A DNA stretch of 64,000 nt, taken from positions 175,454-239,453 of the forward strand of contig DXJG01000009.1 of assembly GCA_019056805.1 (NCBI GenBank), written 5' to 3'. The notes below the pieces were generated by a model. It was not told the DNA's origin, did not search any database, and was given only the letters and a program-made list of their open reading frames with translations. Each line of letters opens with the position of its first letter. Within the stretch, counting starts at the first letter, position 1. A program made the position numbers and the translations under genes. This DNA comes from Candidatus Baldrarchaeota archaeon (lineage in GTDB: Archaea; Asgardarchaeota; Baldrarchaeia; Baldrarchaeales; DXJG01). Shown here piece after piece: positions 1-9,463 of the stretch.

Positions 1-1
1 T

Positions 2-343
2 AAGGACATAGCTCGTCAAGGAAGAAAATTCCGCATAGGCCTCGTAGTAATTTCTCAACAAGTAACAGCCATTGACAACACTATCCTAAGCAATATGAAT
101 ACCGAAATAAATCTCAAACTGGGAAATGAAGAGGAAATAAGAGCAGCCATAAAAAATGCTAGCATAAATATTAGCGGTTTTGAAAGAGAATTCAAGGTCA
201 TGGATAGAGGAGAGGCGATTCTAACCGCCAGTTATAGAGAAATGCCCATTCCTTTACGCATACCTAAGTTTGACGATCTTTTTGAAAAGGAAAAAGAAAA
301 ATATAAGTTGAAAGAGGGGATCATTGGAGATAGAGGTTTATAA
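2..343 (+). CDS. herA: HerA-type DNA translocase ATPase, C-terminal part
   Basis: This is the 3' end of a gene whose start lies outside the window; the frame is open from base 2. The visible text reads IARQGRKFRIGLVVISQQ and then a segment on multiple open states (TILSNMNTEINLKL), the typical end of HerA/FtsK-like hexameric ATPases in which a sensor-like SQ motif follows the Walker B strand. HerA works with the NurA nuclease and Mre11-Rad50 to resect double-strand breaks. The stop is followed after 10 bases by the preferred mre11 start, so the three genes form the usual archaeal repair operon. NurA is not seen here and may lie upstream. The catalytic P-loop is outside the window. Confidence 0.85.
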   Translation, partial: KDIARQGRKFRIGLVVISQQVTAIDNTILSNMNTEINLKLGNEEEIRAAIKNASINISGFEREFKVMDRGEAILTASYREMPIPLRIPKFDDLFEKEKEKYKLKEGIIGDRGL

Positions 344-353
344 TGGTGATTTT

Positions 354-1736
354 ATGGTAACAATTGCACATATAGCTGATACACATCTTGGTCATCGACC
401 GACAACAGGCGTAAAATTTGAATGGGCAGAGGAGAGAAAAATAAGACTTTTGGAGAATGACTTTTATGAGGCCTGGAAAAAAATCTTGAAGGAAATTATA
501 GATAGAAAAGATGAAATCGACTTAGTTATACATGCAGGAGACCTTTTTGATTCTCCATGGGATAGAAACCCTCATCCACCACCTGAAGCTGCAAGAGAAC
601 TTGTTTATAAAACTCTAAAAAAGTTTTTTGAAGAAACAAAAATACCCATGATTATAATTGATGGAAATCACGGATCATTCACAGGTTACAAATCCTCAAC
701 CCTTGATACATTAAAAATTATATTTGAAGATTATTTATTTGCAGCAACTACATGGGATTTAAGAGCAGCTCTTTCAAATCAAATCCCTTTAAAATTTAAA
801 GTTAAAGATGCAAATATCTATACGTTTCCCTACATAAACCCCGAGATCTTATATAAGTCTCAAGCTATAGAGTTATTTAACGCCTGGATTGTAAATGTTC
901 AAAAACCGGAAATAGGTGCAGGGCCAAATATTGCTGTTGCACACGGTATGATTATTGATAACACGTTGAATAAGAGAATTTTGGAACTTAATTACGATTA
1001 CATAGCTCTAGGACATAATCATAAGATGGGGAAGCTAAGTGAAAATGCATGGTATGCTGGAAGTACTGAGAAATGGAGATTTGATGAATTTGAAGACGAA
1101 AAGGGCTTTCTCATAGTCCAGGTTGAAGAGGGAGAAAAACCATCAGTACAAAAAATACCTATAAAATCTTCAAGACCTATGCTTGTCGAAAAAATCAAAA
1201 TAGATACTAGTGACACACCTGACACTATTAGAAATATTGTTCTATCTAAAGTATCTGAACATGGACTTCAAACAGGCTGGGATCCCCGTACAGCTGCTAG
1301 AGTTAAAGTTGTTTTTGAAGGAAGAACCTTGATGTCTTCTCTTTGGAAAATTAATTCAATGCTGGAATATCTAAGAAAACAGTTTTTTGAAGACAATAAA
1401 TTTAATATTGCCCAATTTATCTGGGATTGGAAAAGCGTTGAGAAAACATGGGTTGCCCCAGCATATGCGCCAGAGGAGAGGGAATGTTTAATAGATGACC
1501 CTGAAAAAGATTTTGAAGAATTTCTAAAGTCACAAACAATTGAAGAGGGATACGATACCAGCTTACTTGTTAAATTAGCAGCCGAGGCAATCAAACAAGC
1601 CCTAGGCAAACCAACCGAGCACGAAATACGCAAAGAAATCCAAACAAAACCGAAACAACCATCACCTAGAAAAGAAGAAAAAAGGGTAAAACCTAGAAAA
1701 AGAGGAACCTTAGATGCATTCTTTGGGGGAGAATAG
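354..1736 (+). CDS. mre11: DNA double-strand break repair nuclease Mre11
   Basis: Mn-dependent phosphodiesterase/nuclease that partners Rad50 in break processing. All calcineurin-like motifs are visible in the 460-residue product: D9-x-H11, the GD pair ending at D63 (HAGDLFD), N105-H106 (DGNHGS), H197 (AVAHG) and H221-x-H223 (LGHNH). The C-terminal third is charged and likely binds Rad50; it ends in a lysine/arginine-rich stretch and GTLDAFFGGE. I chose the ATG at 354 because it has GGTGAT three bases upstream and gives the classic MVTIAHIADTH start; an in-frame TTG at 324 would add ten residues overlapping herA. The rad50 GTG begins two bases after the stop. Confidence 0.95.
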   Translation: MVTIAHIADTHLGHRPTTGVKFEWAEERKIRLLENDFYEAWKKILKEIIDRKDEIDLVIHAGDLFDSPWDRNPHPPPEAARELVYKTLKKFFEETKIPMIIIDGNHGSFTGYKSSTLDTLKIIFEDYLFAATTWDLRAALSNQIPLKFKVKDANIYTFPYINPEILYKSQAIELFNAWIVNVQKPEIGAGPNIAVAHGMIIDNTLNKRILELNYDYIALGHNHKMGKLSENAWYAGSTEKWRFDEFEDEKGFLIVQVEEGEKPSVQKIPIKSSRPMLVEKIKIDTSDTPDTIRNIVLSKVSEHGLQTGWDPRTAARVKVVFEGRTLMSSLWKINSMLEYLRKQFFEDNKFNIAQFIWDWKSVEKTWVAPAYAPEERECLIDDPEKDFEEFLKSQTIEEGYDTSLLVKLAAEAIKQALGKPTEHEIRKEIQTKPKQPSPRKEEKRVKPRKRGTLDAFFGGE

Positions 1737-1738
1737 GG

Positions 1739-3853
1739 GTGAGAATCCGTAGAATCCAATTAATAAATTTTAAACCTTACAAAAAGTTAATTTTACCAAA
1801 TGAAAAAGACATTTTCCCACGAGGATTAATTTTAATAGAAGGACCTAACTCTACCGGCAAAACATCTATCTTAGACTCAATTATATGGGCTCTGTGGGGA
1901 CCTACTGCTATAGGCACAAGAAATGAAGATTTAATTAAATTCGGTGAAAGATTTTGTCGAGCTATAGTTGAATTCGAAGTCGATGGTAAAAAATATCTAA
2001 TAGACAGATCCTATGACAGAAGTTCAGGCATGAAAGTAGTTCTGTACCAATATGATGAAAATAAAGGTAAGTTTATCGATATAGCTTCTAAATCTGGAGA
2101 AGTTAGTAAGAAAATAGAAGAAATACTTCAAATAGACTATAAACAAGCCCTTAGTACCGTTATGGTACGTCAAGGCGAAGTTAATGAGCTAGCGGTTGCT
2201 TCTCCCGCAAGTCTACGAGAATTAATTTCGAAAGTCTATAGCTTAGATTTATTAGAAAAGGTAAACGACGTCCTGAAAAAGGAGGAGAATCTTTTAAAAG
2301 AAAAACTCGATGAACTGCAAAGAAAATTTATTCCCATCGAAAGAATTGAAAGCCAACTCACCGAAAAAAACAATGAGTTAAAAAGCAAAAAATCACAGTT
2401 AAAAGAGAAACAAAAAAAACTTAAAGAGCTAAAAAGTAAAATAAAACAGCTTCCTAGCCCCGATCTTATCAGAAAAATAGAATCTGCTATGATTCGCATT
2501 AATAGTTTTCGAGAAGACTTGTTAAACATAAATAAGAATATCGAAGAATTTGCAAGAAACATAGGTATAACTCGTGAGGTTTCAATAAAAACAATAGAGG
2601 AGGAAATCAATAAAAGAGATCAACTACTTCAAGAGAAGTTAAAAGAAATCAATGTTCTTGAAAATGAACTCCGCAATTTAAGTGAGAAAATCGGTGGACT
2701 ACAAGGAGTAAACAAGGAATTAGAAGATAAAATTATCAGATTACAAAAAGCAGAGAAACTCGAGGAAGGAGAACTTGAATATCGTTGCCCAACATGTGGC
2801 ACGACTCTTTCCAAAGAAAAAATGGAAGACATTGTTAATCATTATAGAAAAGAAATAGAGAACAACAAACTTACCATTAAAGAACTAATTAAACAGAGAA
2901 ATAGCCTAAAGGAAAAAGGAGAAGAAAAACGCAGAGAAAAAGAAAAAATACTAGTTGAAAAGAGTAACCTAACATCGCTGAAGAAGAGAATAGAAGAACT
3001 AGAAGAAAAAAGAAGAAATTTGGCAAATCTAGAAAACCAGTTTAAAGAGATGTTGAGCGAAACAGGATATAGTAGTGTTGAAGACATTCTTACAAAATTC
3101 AATTTCAAAAGTTTAAATGAGCTTTACCAACACGTCACTGACCTCAGTGAAAATATTACAAGAATAGAGGTAGAAATTGGGAATTTCATTGAAGCCATTG
3201 ACAGAATAGAGAACGAAATAACAAAACTACAACAAGAAAAAGAAGAAATGTTAAAATTAGAAAAAGAAATCAAAGAAACCAAAAAAGTACTGCAACATAT
3301 TACATATCTTAGAAAAGTTTTAATGAAAAACTTCCTTTCTCAATGGGTTGTACAAAAAAGACTTTTAGGAACTATAAAGCATACCGCAGCGAGCTATCTT
3401 CTAAGATTTACCTGTGGACAATACTCTAATGTCGATTTAGTCCCAACTAAAGCAACTGGTGAGAGAGGGTCAGGAATACTATTAACAGTTTTAGATGAAA
3501 GCGATGGAATAGTTAAAAATAAGGACATGTTAAGCTTCGGCGACAGAACCGCAGTAGGTCTAGCTTTAAGACTTGGAATCTCAAAAACAATGTCTAGAAT
3601 TAAACCCCTAAAAGAAAGTACACAAAAAACACCAAGAATCCGCTGTGTACTTTTAGATGAACCATTAGGAGGACTAGATTTTTCGAGAAGAAAAGAAGTT
3701 ATCGATCAATTGGTTGAAGACGAAGGGTTTGAACAAATCTTCCTCATAACTCATATGGAAATCGAGAGAAAAACAGAAATCCCCAGAGTTGTTGTCAGAA
3801 AAGAGGGTAACATAAGTGTTGCAGAATTCGTCGCTTCAAAACAAGAGCTATAA
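1739..3853 (+). CDS. rad50: DNA double-strand break repair ATPase Rad50
   Basis: ABC/SMC-type ATPase of the Mre11-Rad50 complex. Walker A is at residues 35-42 (GPNSTGKT), the zinc hook is C350-P-T-C353 in the middle of a long coiled coil, the ABC signature starts near L598 (LSFGDRTAVGL), and Walker B ends at D640-E641 followed by PLGGLD. The N- and C-terminal ATPase lobes are separated by about 400 residues of Lys/Glu-rich heptads. At 704 residues it is shorter than many archaeal Rad50 proteins (often about 850-900), so the coiled-coil arms are shortened. Start is GTG, with the stop of mre11 two bases before it; translation is probably coupled. Confidence 0.95.
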   Translation: MRIRRIQLINFKPYKKLILPNEKDIFPRGLILIEGPNSTGKTSILDSIIWALWGPTAIGTRNEDLIKFGERFCRAIVEFEVDGKKYLIDRSYDRSSGMKVVLYQYDENKGKFIDIASKSGEVSKKIEEILQIDYKQALSTVMVRQGEVNELAVASPASLRELISKVYSLDLLEKVNDVLKKEENLLKEKLDELQRKFIPIERIESQLTEKNNELKSKKSQLKEKQKKLKELKSKIKQLPSPDLIRKIESAMIRINSFREDLLNINKNIEEFARNIGITREVSIKTIEEEINKRDQLLQEKLKEINVLENELRNLSEKIGGLQGVNKELEDKIIRLQKAEKLEEGELEYRCPTCGTTLSKEKMEDIVNHYRKEIENNKLTIKELIKQRNSLKEKGEEKRREKEKILVEKSNLTSLKKRIEELEEKRRNLANLENQFKEMLSETGYSSVEDILTKFNFKSLNELYQHVTDLSENITRIEVEIGNFIEAIDRIENEITKLQQEKEEMLKLEKEIKETKKVLQHITYLRKVLMKNFLSQWVVQKRLLGTIKHTAASYLLRFTCGQYSNVDLVPTKATGERGSGILLTVLDESDGIVKNKDMLSFGDRTAVGLALRLGISKTMSRIKPLKESTQKTPRIRCVLLDEPLGGLDFSRRKEVIDQLVEDEGFEQIFLITHMEIERKTEIPRVVVRKEGNISVAEFVASKQEL

Positions 3854-3862
3854 ATTATTAAA

Positions 3863-4024
3863 TCAGTATATGGGGTATGGAAATTCATGTCCACATTTTG
3901 GGCATTTAATGTAACCGCAACTTCCCATAGCAGATGATGGGCATCCACGACACGCAAATGCCCTTGCGTAAGAAACATCAAAGTGATATCCACACTTTGG
4001 GCAGGATAACAACTTTTTTCTCAC
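3863..4024 (-). CDS. Small zinc-ribbon protein
   Basis: A 53-residue protein with seven cysteines: CPKC at residues 8-11, C25 and C28 (CRGC), C36, and CPKC at 41-44. The pattern suggests two zinc-binding knuckles. Short archaeal zinc-ribbon proteins of this kind are common but I cannot give this one a function. I chose the GTG at 4024 because GGAGG lies eight bases upstream; in-frame starts up to 4054 would add an ill-supported leader. It converges on rad50, with only nine bases between stops, and is transcribed alone. The same cysteine-rich design appears in the next gene on the opposite strand. Confidence 0.7.
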   Translation of the reverse strand: MRKKLLSCPKCGYHFDVSYARAFACRGCPSSAMGSCGYIKCPKCGHEFPYPIY

Positions 4025-4197
4025 TGCGAGTTCCTCCATTCTACTGACCATCACATCATTTTTGATATAGACATTTCCGTTTTAAAAATATGGAAAGTAC
4101 ATTTAATGGGAAATTTATATAATTCTAGGTTTATGCAAATGTCATAAGAACGAAAATGCATGCTATTGTTATGTCTCAATGATAATACGAAATTTTA

Positions 4198-4206
4198 ATT
4201 ATAAAT
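4198..4206 (+). promoter_or_regulatory. Probable TATA box for the zinc-ribbon gene at 4236
   Basis: An AT-rich TTATAAATA-like run lies about 30 bases upstream of the ATG at 4236, fitting an archaeal promoter with a very short leader. A second TATA-like run (ATTTATATAATT) lies about 90 bases further upstream. Confidence 0.35.
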
Positions 4207-4235
4207 AATGGTTAACCTAAACTGGTGGTTGTATC

Positions 4236-4832
4236 ATGGAAGATGCCTCTGAGGCGAAGGGAACAATTATTATTCGTGGCAGAGCGTACCCAGCTGAAAG
4301 AGTTTTGAGAGCTCTCCTAAATCAAAGTTTAGTGGAAATCAAGGTGGAGGGCGGTGATCTGATTATTGGTAGAGAAAGAATTCAACCCGTCTATAAATCC
4401 GTTATAGAAAAAGCGATGGCTCTCACTTGTTATGGAAGTCTGGCATATTGCTGTAGTCTTGATAAACGTTGTGCGAATCGTGATAGGGCTTTAGAACTTT
4501 TAGGATTAACTAATGAAGATTATCAAAAATTGAAAGAAGACTTTCATAGAAGGATAATAGAATACGCTAAAGGCCACTTGCATCCAGAAACTACAGACAT
4601 TAAGATAGAAAGTTTTCAAACAGGTTTTGGTGCAGATCAAAGTCGGCAAATCGAGGAAACAACAGATTTAGGAACTCTTTTCTCCGACAGTGAGACCTCA
4701 AAGGAAACTAAACCTTTACTAGGAACATATGGAAGTGAACAACCTTCACAAATGAAATATTGTATATATTGTGGTACTCAGTTACCCTCGGATGCAAAAT
4801 TCTGTTTCAAATGTGGAAGAACAGTAACATGA
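4236..4832 (+). CDS. Zinc-ribbon protein of unknown function
   Basis: 198 residues. The N-terminal 60 residues look like a small beta-rich domain (GTIIIRGRAYPAERVLRALL). The middle has a cysteine cluster (LTCYGSLAYCCSLDKRC, about residues 68-84) followed by a helical segment with YAKGHLHPET. A low-complexity linker leads to a C-terminal CxxC-x10-CxxC zinc ribbon (CIYCGTQLP ... CFKCGRTVT). A GGTGG ribosome binding site precedes the ATG. It ends eight bases before the convergent polymerase gene. The mixed cysteine cluster could bind zinc or an iron-sulfur cluster; I cannot decide from sequence. No function assigned. Confidence 0.75.
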   Translation: MEDASEAKGTIIIRGRAYPAERVLRALLNQSLVEIKVEGGDLIIGRERIQPVYKSVIEKAMALTCYGSLAYCCSLDKRCANRDRALELLGLTNEDYQKLKEDFHRRIIEYAKGHLHPETTDIKIESFQTGFGADQSRQIEETTDLGTLFSDSETSKETKPLLGTYGSEQPSQMKYCIYCGTQLPSDAKFCFKCGRTVT

Positions 4833-4840
4833 GAGAAAAA

Positions 4841-7800
4841 TTAAATGAACGTGTCAAGGCTGCGTATACCCATAATTTCGCTGAAATCTATTCCTAACGC
4901 ATCTAAAATTTGCTCAAATGTAGTTCTAATGTGATCCTTATATTTTTCCACGTCAATCTCATATATTGAGGCATATTGAACGGGTTTAACACCCGGTACT
5001 CCTCTAGTTTTTACAAAAGTTATTATATCACCTGGTTTTATCTCTTTTCCTTGTGTTTTAAGCATTCTTGCAGCCTTTACATGTTGAGGAGTTGTTTTTA
5101 CATAATGGTGCAAAGGCTTTGTCAGCTGCACCTTAAAAGCCAATTCTTCAAGCGAATACTTTTTTTCTTCCAATTTTCTATAACATTCTTGAGCTATTTC
5201 CCTGATTTTCTTTTTCGCATTTTCAAAATCTTCCACTGACTTAACTTCACCTAATACTTTTACAACTTCCATGAAAGCTTTTTGAAGAAATATCGGTGTA
5301 TTTCTTTTCTTCCCTGTTAAACCCTTAATATCAACACTTCCATCGTTAAATACTCCCAAATAGTTCTTTTTCCTTTGAGATAAAGCTAAGTACCTATAAA
5401 CTTTATCTACATCTAATTCTATTCCAAGTTCTTCATTACTCCACTTAATCAACTCTTTAATTTTCTCTTCACTAGGTTCTTTTAAGAAAACGCTATCAGT
5501 GTCGCCATACACTACTTCTACTCCTAATTCCTTCGCTTTTTCTATAGTCTTCTTAATAGCATACCTCCCTATAGCAGTAGTACTATTATGCACTAAAAGT
5601 CCATTAGCAATGAAGTTCATAGTCTTAGGAACAGTTAAATCATAGAACTCTTCCCCAGGGTTATTTTTTAATACTCTTTTCTTCTGAACTTTACAGAAAA
5701 TGAGGTCGGAATCAAGTAAATGCCGTATTTTTTGCGCTATTTTCCTTACTTGAGACGAATTTGCACGTTCTATCAGAGAAAGTAGTCTTTCAGCCTGATA
5801 TCTAGTAATATAGTTATTCCAGAAATTGCTTCCATATGTAAGCTTATCAGCATCTCTTGAAGAATATCCAGCAAGTCTTAGTATTCTATAGAAGTCTCTT
5901 CCCTTTAAGGGGAAGAAATCAGCCCGTGTCCGTACCTCCCTTCTTCCCTCAAAATACTTTAAGACGTGATTCAGTTTTCTTCTCTTTTCTTCTGAAGAGA
6001 AGTTTATTTTCTCGGCAAAAATTTTAATCGAATTCCTATCACATATATTTATTCGGTACCATGTATAAGATCCCTTTCTTTGCTTCTTCGGTGGCGTAGT
6101 AATGATACCATCACGGAGTAAGAGGAATCTTATCTGTTCTAAGAAAATTGGATCAGCACTTGACAAGCTAATAGCTCTAGTACTAACTGTTCCTTCTGCA
6201 TCAAATATTCCTCTGAGGAAAGCTCTTACAACGTTAATCGGCGATAATTGAATTAACTCGGGTACACGAGCATATCCCCTCTTTTTCCCTAGTTTTCCTG
6301 TCAAAGCATCTAGAGCTCTGGCAAGATTCTTAGATGAAAAACTAAGGTACCAACTACCATTCTTCTTTCTGATAATTCCACCTCTTACTTGGAAAGTTTT
6401 TGAAATGAGAGAACTATAGAACTTTAAAAGCTGTAGGTCTTTATCAAAGAATCTCACATCGCGGTCATATATTGTTCCATCCCCTTCAAGGTAACCTAAG
6501 ATTTGAGCAATCCTTTCATCGACATATTCGGGAATTTTTATTTCTTTGACGTGGGTCACGTGTCCACCCACTGAAATTTGATCGAACTGAGGAAAAGGCT
6601 GAGGTGACCCCTCTATATATACTTTTCTAACCCCTACTAGAAGTTCACCTTCCATGACATCTTTTGCACACTTTTCTCGGATTAATAAGTTATCTGCTAC
6701 AAACATTTTATGTTCAGGAGAGACAATTATCGAGTATGGATAAGCATACAAATAGATGGCCTTTTCTTTTCTTTTAGGGATAACATACTGAGGATCAGCA
6801 TCTGTAACCTTAAAATCTTCCAGTTTAACGCTTTTTAAAGGAGTATTACCTAATTGTGCATAATCCTTGATTCTTACAATTAACCCATTAGAAAGTTGCA
6901 ATAAAGTATCTGGATGAAGACATTCTGCCACTGGTAAACAATAAAAGGGGAAGTGTTCTGCTCCGAATACACCATAGGAGGCGTTTATGAATACTTTTAG
7001 TGCTTGTTGGACAACTGAATACCAGCTTCTTATCTCTTCTGGTAAGCTTTTATCTTTACTCATTGGTTTAAACCATCTAACCCTTATATCTCTTAGAAAA
7101 CCTATTATTTGAGAAGTTAAACCTCTACGTTTCTTACACACCCAATGATTGGTTTCAGGAACCTTCTGATCTTTGCACTCTGGATGATTACACCTAACAG
7201 TTTCATAACTAAGATTATATCTCTTAATTACCGAAGGATATAATGATGCAAAGTCTAGTACTACGACATTGAAGTGTACTCCTGGTTTCGGTTCTACAAC
7301 AATGGCTCCTTTGTACTTTTTCCCTTTAATAATAGGAGATGTATCTACAGATCCCTTTAACCCGCTAATCTCTTCAGGCCTAGGAATTAAATAATTCCTT
7401 ATTCTATGTTCAGCATAAAAAAGACTTTTAACCCAACTAGACACACCTTGTCTTACGAGATCCTCCATTGGTAGTCGTGAAATTCTCATTAACAGTATAA
7501 TTAGCTTCAATGTTAAGTTATCGTTAAAGGTTGTAAGATCTAAAGTTATTTTTGCATCTTGATAATTGTAATGTGCAAGTTCTTCAAGTGCAAGTTCAGA
7601 TATAGGTTTTTCTATCTCAATTTTACTAACTCCAAGTAAAGCTTTCGCTATCGCGTCCAATGTAACTTCTTTGTAAGCATTACCAAATGCATACACTTTA
7701 ATTGCATTGTTATGGAAGAATTTGTAAAGATCTACATGAACACCATACCTCACATGAGCTTCATCTTTGGTGAGCGTAATTGGTATTTCCTCTTTTTTAA

Positions 7801-8881
7801 ATCCAAGCTTTTCAGCTCTATGATAAAGATATCTTAGGTCAAAATTATCTCCATTAAATGTAACAACAATAGGATACTTGTTAATTATATTAAAAACCTC
7901 TTCAATCAACTCTTTTTCATCTTCAAAGTAAACAACCTCAACACCGCTTGGAATGTTACTTCTGTCTTTAGAACTTTCTAAATTGACACGTTTTAAAACT
8001 AAAACTTTATTCAAACCATCTGTCGAAGCAAATGCAGCCGAAATGATAGTATACTCTGCTTTCCTAGAATCTGGAATTCTATCTAATTCTGGTGTAAATA
8101 CTTCAATATCAATAGCTACCCTATCAATATGAGGCACTGGATACAAGAAAATAGGCAGATATCTTTCTAAAATATCCTTATATCCAGTTTCTTCGCTTTT
8201 TAGAAGATTAAAAAGATGTTCCCTAACATTCTTAGGGATTTTTACATCAACTAACTGCAACTTATTATCTTTTTCAATGTAAGGCATACCCGGAATCAAA
8301 TTATTATCGTACATAAAACAATGATGATATCTTATTCTTGCTTCCCAAGCTCTCGAACCCCAACGATCCTCGGGGAGAAGTTCTCTAAGCGAGTCTGATT
8401 TACCACCAATAGAAAGAGGATCATCTGCAATAACTTTAGTCATTACAACTTTCCTATCTCGAAGCAAATCGTATTTTTCAACCTCTTCCATACCCACTAA
8501 GCCCTTATGATTCTTAACACCAGGTATATCTTCAAGTTCCTCTTTACTTAAGTCCGTTAAAAGATAGGGTCTGTGTGTTTTTTGTGTATCATACCACGTA
8601 AAAACCCGTTTACTCTCTGGATTATATAATTTAGCATACGCACAACCTTTAGCACCATCATAACCAACAGAAAGCAAAATACCAGATTTAATTTCTTGAT
8701 CTGTTTTTTCACCCTCCGAAAGAGATACTTCAACATTATACGTCAATTTTTCCTCAACAATTTCCTGAACTGGTTCACCTTCTAGTTCTCTAGGCGGTTC
8801 TTCGATTGAAGATTTTTTTTCTTCCTTAGCAATGTAATCTAATAGCTTCTTTTGAACAACCTTTTTCATACCAGAACTCAT
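4841..8881 (-). CDS. polB: Family B DNA polymerase (PolB) precursor with intein
   Basis: Replicative B-family DNA polymerase with 3'-5' proofreading. The 1346-residue precursor carries the exonuclease motifs D258-I-E260 (Exo I), NGDNFD (Exo II) and YNYQD (Exo III). Polymerase motif A is LDFASLYPS with D543, motif B is QALKVFINASYG, and motif C is YGDTDS with D1127 and D1129. Between motifs B and C an intein of 446 residues (654-1099) is inserted. The joined extein is about 900 residues, with a long charged N-terminal extension as in crenarchaeal PolB1-type enzymes, not the roughly 775-residue PolB3 size. The gene stands alone between convergent and divergent neighbours. Confidence 0.95.
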   Translation of the reverse strand: MSSGMKKVVQKKLLDYIAKEEKKSSIEEPPRELEGEPVQEIVEEKLTYNVEVSLSEGEKTDQEIKSGILLSVGYDGAKGCAYAKLYNPESKRVFTWYDTQKTHRPYLLTDLSKEELEDIPGVKNHKGLVGMEEVEKYDLLRDRKVVMTKVIADDPLSIGGKSDSLRELLPEDRWGSRAWEARIRYHHCFMYDNNLIPGMPYIEKDNKLQLVDVKIPKNVREHLFNLLKSEETGYKDILERYLPIFLYPVPHIDRVAIDIEVFTPELDRIPDSRKAEYTIISAAFASTDGLNKVLVLKRVNLESSKDRSNIPSGVEVVYFEDEKELIEEVFNIINKYPIVVTFNGDNFDLRYLYHRAEKLGFKKEEIPITLTKDEAHVRYGVHVDLYKFFHNNAIKVYAFGNAYKEVTLDAIAKALLGVSKIEIEKPISELALEELAHYNYQDAKITLDLTTFNDNLTLKLIILLMRISRLPMEDLVRQGVSSWVKSLFYAEHRIRNYLIPRPEEISGLKGSVDTSPIIKGKKYKGAIVVEPKPGVHFNVVVLDFASLYPSVIKRYNLSYETVRCNHPECKDQKVPETNHWVCKKRRGLTSQIIGFLRDIRVRWFKPMSKDKSLPEEIRSWYSVVQQALKVFINASYGVFGAEHFPFYCLPVAECLHPDTLLQLSNGLIVRIKDYAQLGNTPLKSVKLEDFKVTDADPQYVIPKRKEKAIYLYAYPYSIIVSPEHKMFVADNLLIREKCAKDVMEGELLVGVRKVYIEGSPQPFPQFDQISVGGHVTHVKEIKIPEYVDERIAQILGYLEGDGTIYDRDVRFFDKDLQLLKFYSSLISKTFQVRGGIIRKKNGSWYLSFSSKNLARALDALTGKLGKKRGYARVPELIQLSPINVVRAFLRGIFDAEGTVSTRAISLSSADPIFLEQIRFLLLRDGIITTPPKKQRKGSYTWYRINICDRNSIKIFAEKINFSSEEKRRKLNHVLKYFEGRREVRTRADFFPLKGRDFYRILRLAGYSSRDADKLTYGSNFWNNYITRYQAERLLSLIERANSSQVRKIAQKIRHLLDSDLIFCKVQKKRVLKNNPGEEFYDLTVPKTMNFIANGLLVHNSTTAIGRYAIKKTIEKAKELGVEVVYGDTDSVFLKEPSEEKIKELIKWSNEELGIELDVDKVYRYLALSQRKKNYLGVFNDGSVDIKGLTGKKRNTPIFLQKAFMEVVKVLGEVKSVEDFENAKKKIREIAQECYRKLEEKKYSLEELAFKVQLTKPLHHYVKTTPQHVKAARMLKTQGKEIKPGDIITFVKTRGVPGVKPVQYASIYEIDVEKYKDHIRTTFEQILDALGIDFSEIMGIRSLDTFI
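5585..6922 (-). mobile_element. PolB intein with LAGLIDADG-type homing endonuclease
   Basis: Self-splicing protein element within polB, precursor residues 654-1099. It begins with the nucleophile Cys654 (extein VAE, then CLHPDTLL) and ends GLLVHN, followed by Ser as the +1 extein residue. Block B reads IIVSPEHKMF, with Ser-Pro-Glu-His in place of the usual TxxH. Two dodecapeptide motifs mark a homing endonuclease: GYLEGDGT near residue 800 and GIFDAEGT near residue 893; both keep an acidic catalytic residue. All terminal splicing residues are present, so it is predicted to splice. The site lies downstream of motif B, in the stretch FPFYCLPVAE/STTAIGRYA; I cannot assign it to a named PolB intein allele without alignment. 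Confidence 0.93.
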
Positions 8882-8978
8882 CCCCGAAATAATAGAAACT
8901 CAAATAAGGTATAAATGTTCCTCAATATTATTACATACAAAATTACATATTTTATGCGTTCTCATTGGAGGTGTTTAA

Positions 8979-9404
8979 TTGAAAGTAAAGAAAAACGAAA
9001 TTGCCGAAGTTTTAGTCATAAAATTAGAGAAGGGAGAAGACCTATTAGAAACTCTAAGCACAGTTGTTGAAAAAGAAAATGTCGAAGCTGGGTTCTTTAC
9101 TGGAATAGGTGCTTTAAACAGGGTGAAAATGGGTATATTTATCGAGGGAAAATATGAAGAGATCGTCATAGAAGACGAGTTAGAAATAGTTAGCTTACTT
9201 GGAAATGTAAGTCTTAAAGATGGAAAGCCATTTGTACACGCTCACATCATTGTTTCGAAGAGGGATGGAAGTGCATTTGGTGGACATTTACTTCCAGGAT
9301 CCATAATTTCTGTTACATGTGAAATATTTCTGATAAAACTAAAAAATGCCATTAAACGGGGATTTGACGAAGAAATAAAACTATATCTACTTGATCTTGA
9401 TTAA
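8979..9404 (+). CDS. PPC/DUF296-domain DNA-binding protein
   Basis: 141 residues covering a single PPC (plants and prokaryotes conserved) domain. Visible hallmarks are an N-terminal LxxGEDLLETL, the core AGFFTGIGALNRVKMG, the metal/trimer-interface histidines in KPFVHAHIIVS, and FGGHLLPGSIISVTCE near the end. The family forms trimers; in plants it is fused to AT-hooks and binds AT-rich DNA, while the prokaryotic role is unsettled. The start is TTG at 8979, with GGAGGTG six bases upstream. It diverges from polB, sharing a short promoter region of about 95 bases. Confidence 0.85.
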   Translation: MKVKKNEIAEVLVIKLEKGEDLLETLSTVVEKENVEAGFFTGIGALNRVKMGIFIEGKYEEIVIEDELEIVSLLGNVSLKDGKPFVHAHIIVSKRDGSAFGGHLLPGSIISVTCEIFLIKLKNAIKRGFDEEIKLYLLDLD

Positions 9405-9463
9405 TAAATATCATCCACTTACTTTTTGCTAATAAATTAAAAAATGTGAAATTTAACATTTCT

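Noticed and set aside
324..353. Upstream TTG start for mre11
   Set aside because: It would overlap herA by 20 bases and add residues not found in the family; ATG at 354 has a proper GGTGAT site.
1268..1759. Antisense open frame across mre11/rad50
   Set aside because: Lies fully over strongly conserved coding sequence on the plus strand; no ribosome binding site or recognisable domain.
4841..8881. Split or frameshifted polymerase gene
   Set aside because: The extra segment is a complete intein with intact frames and splice residues, so the gene is not broken.
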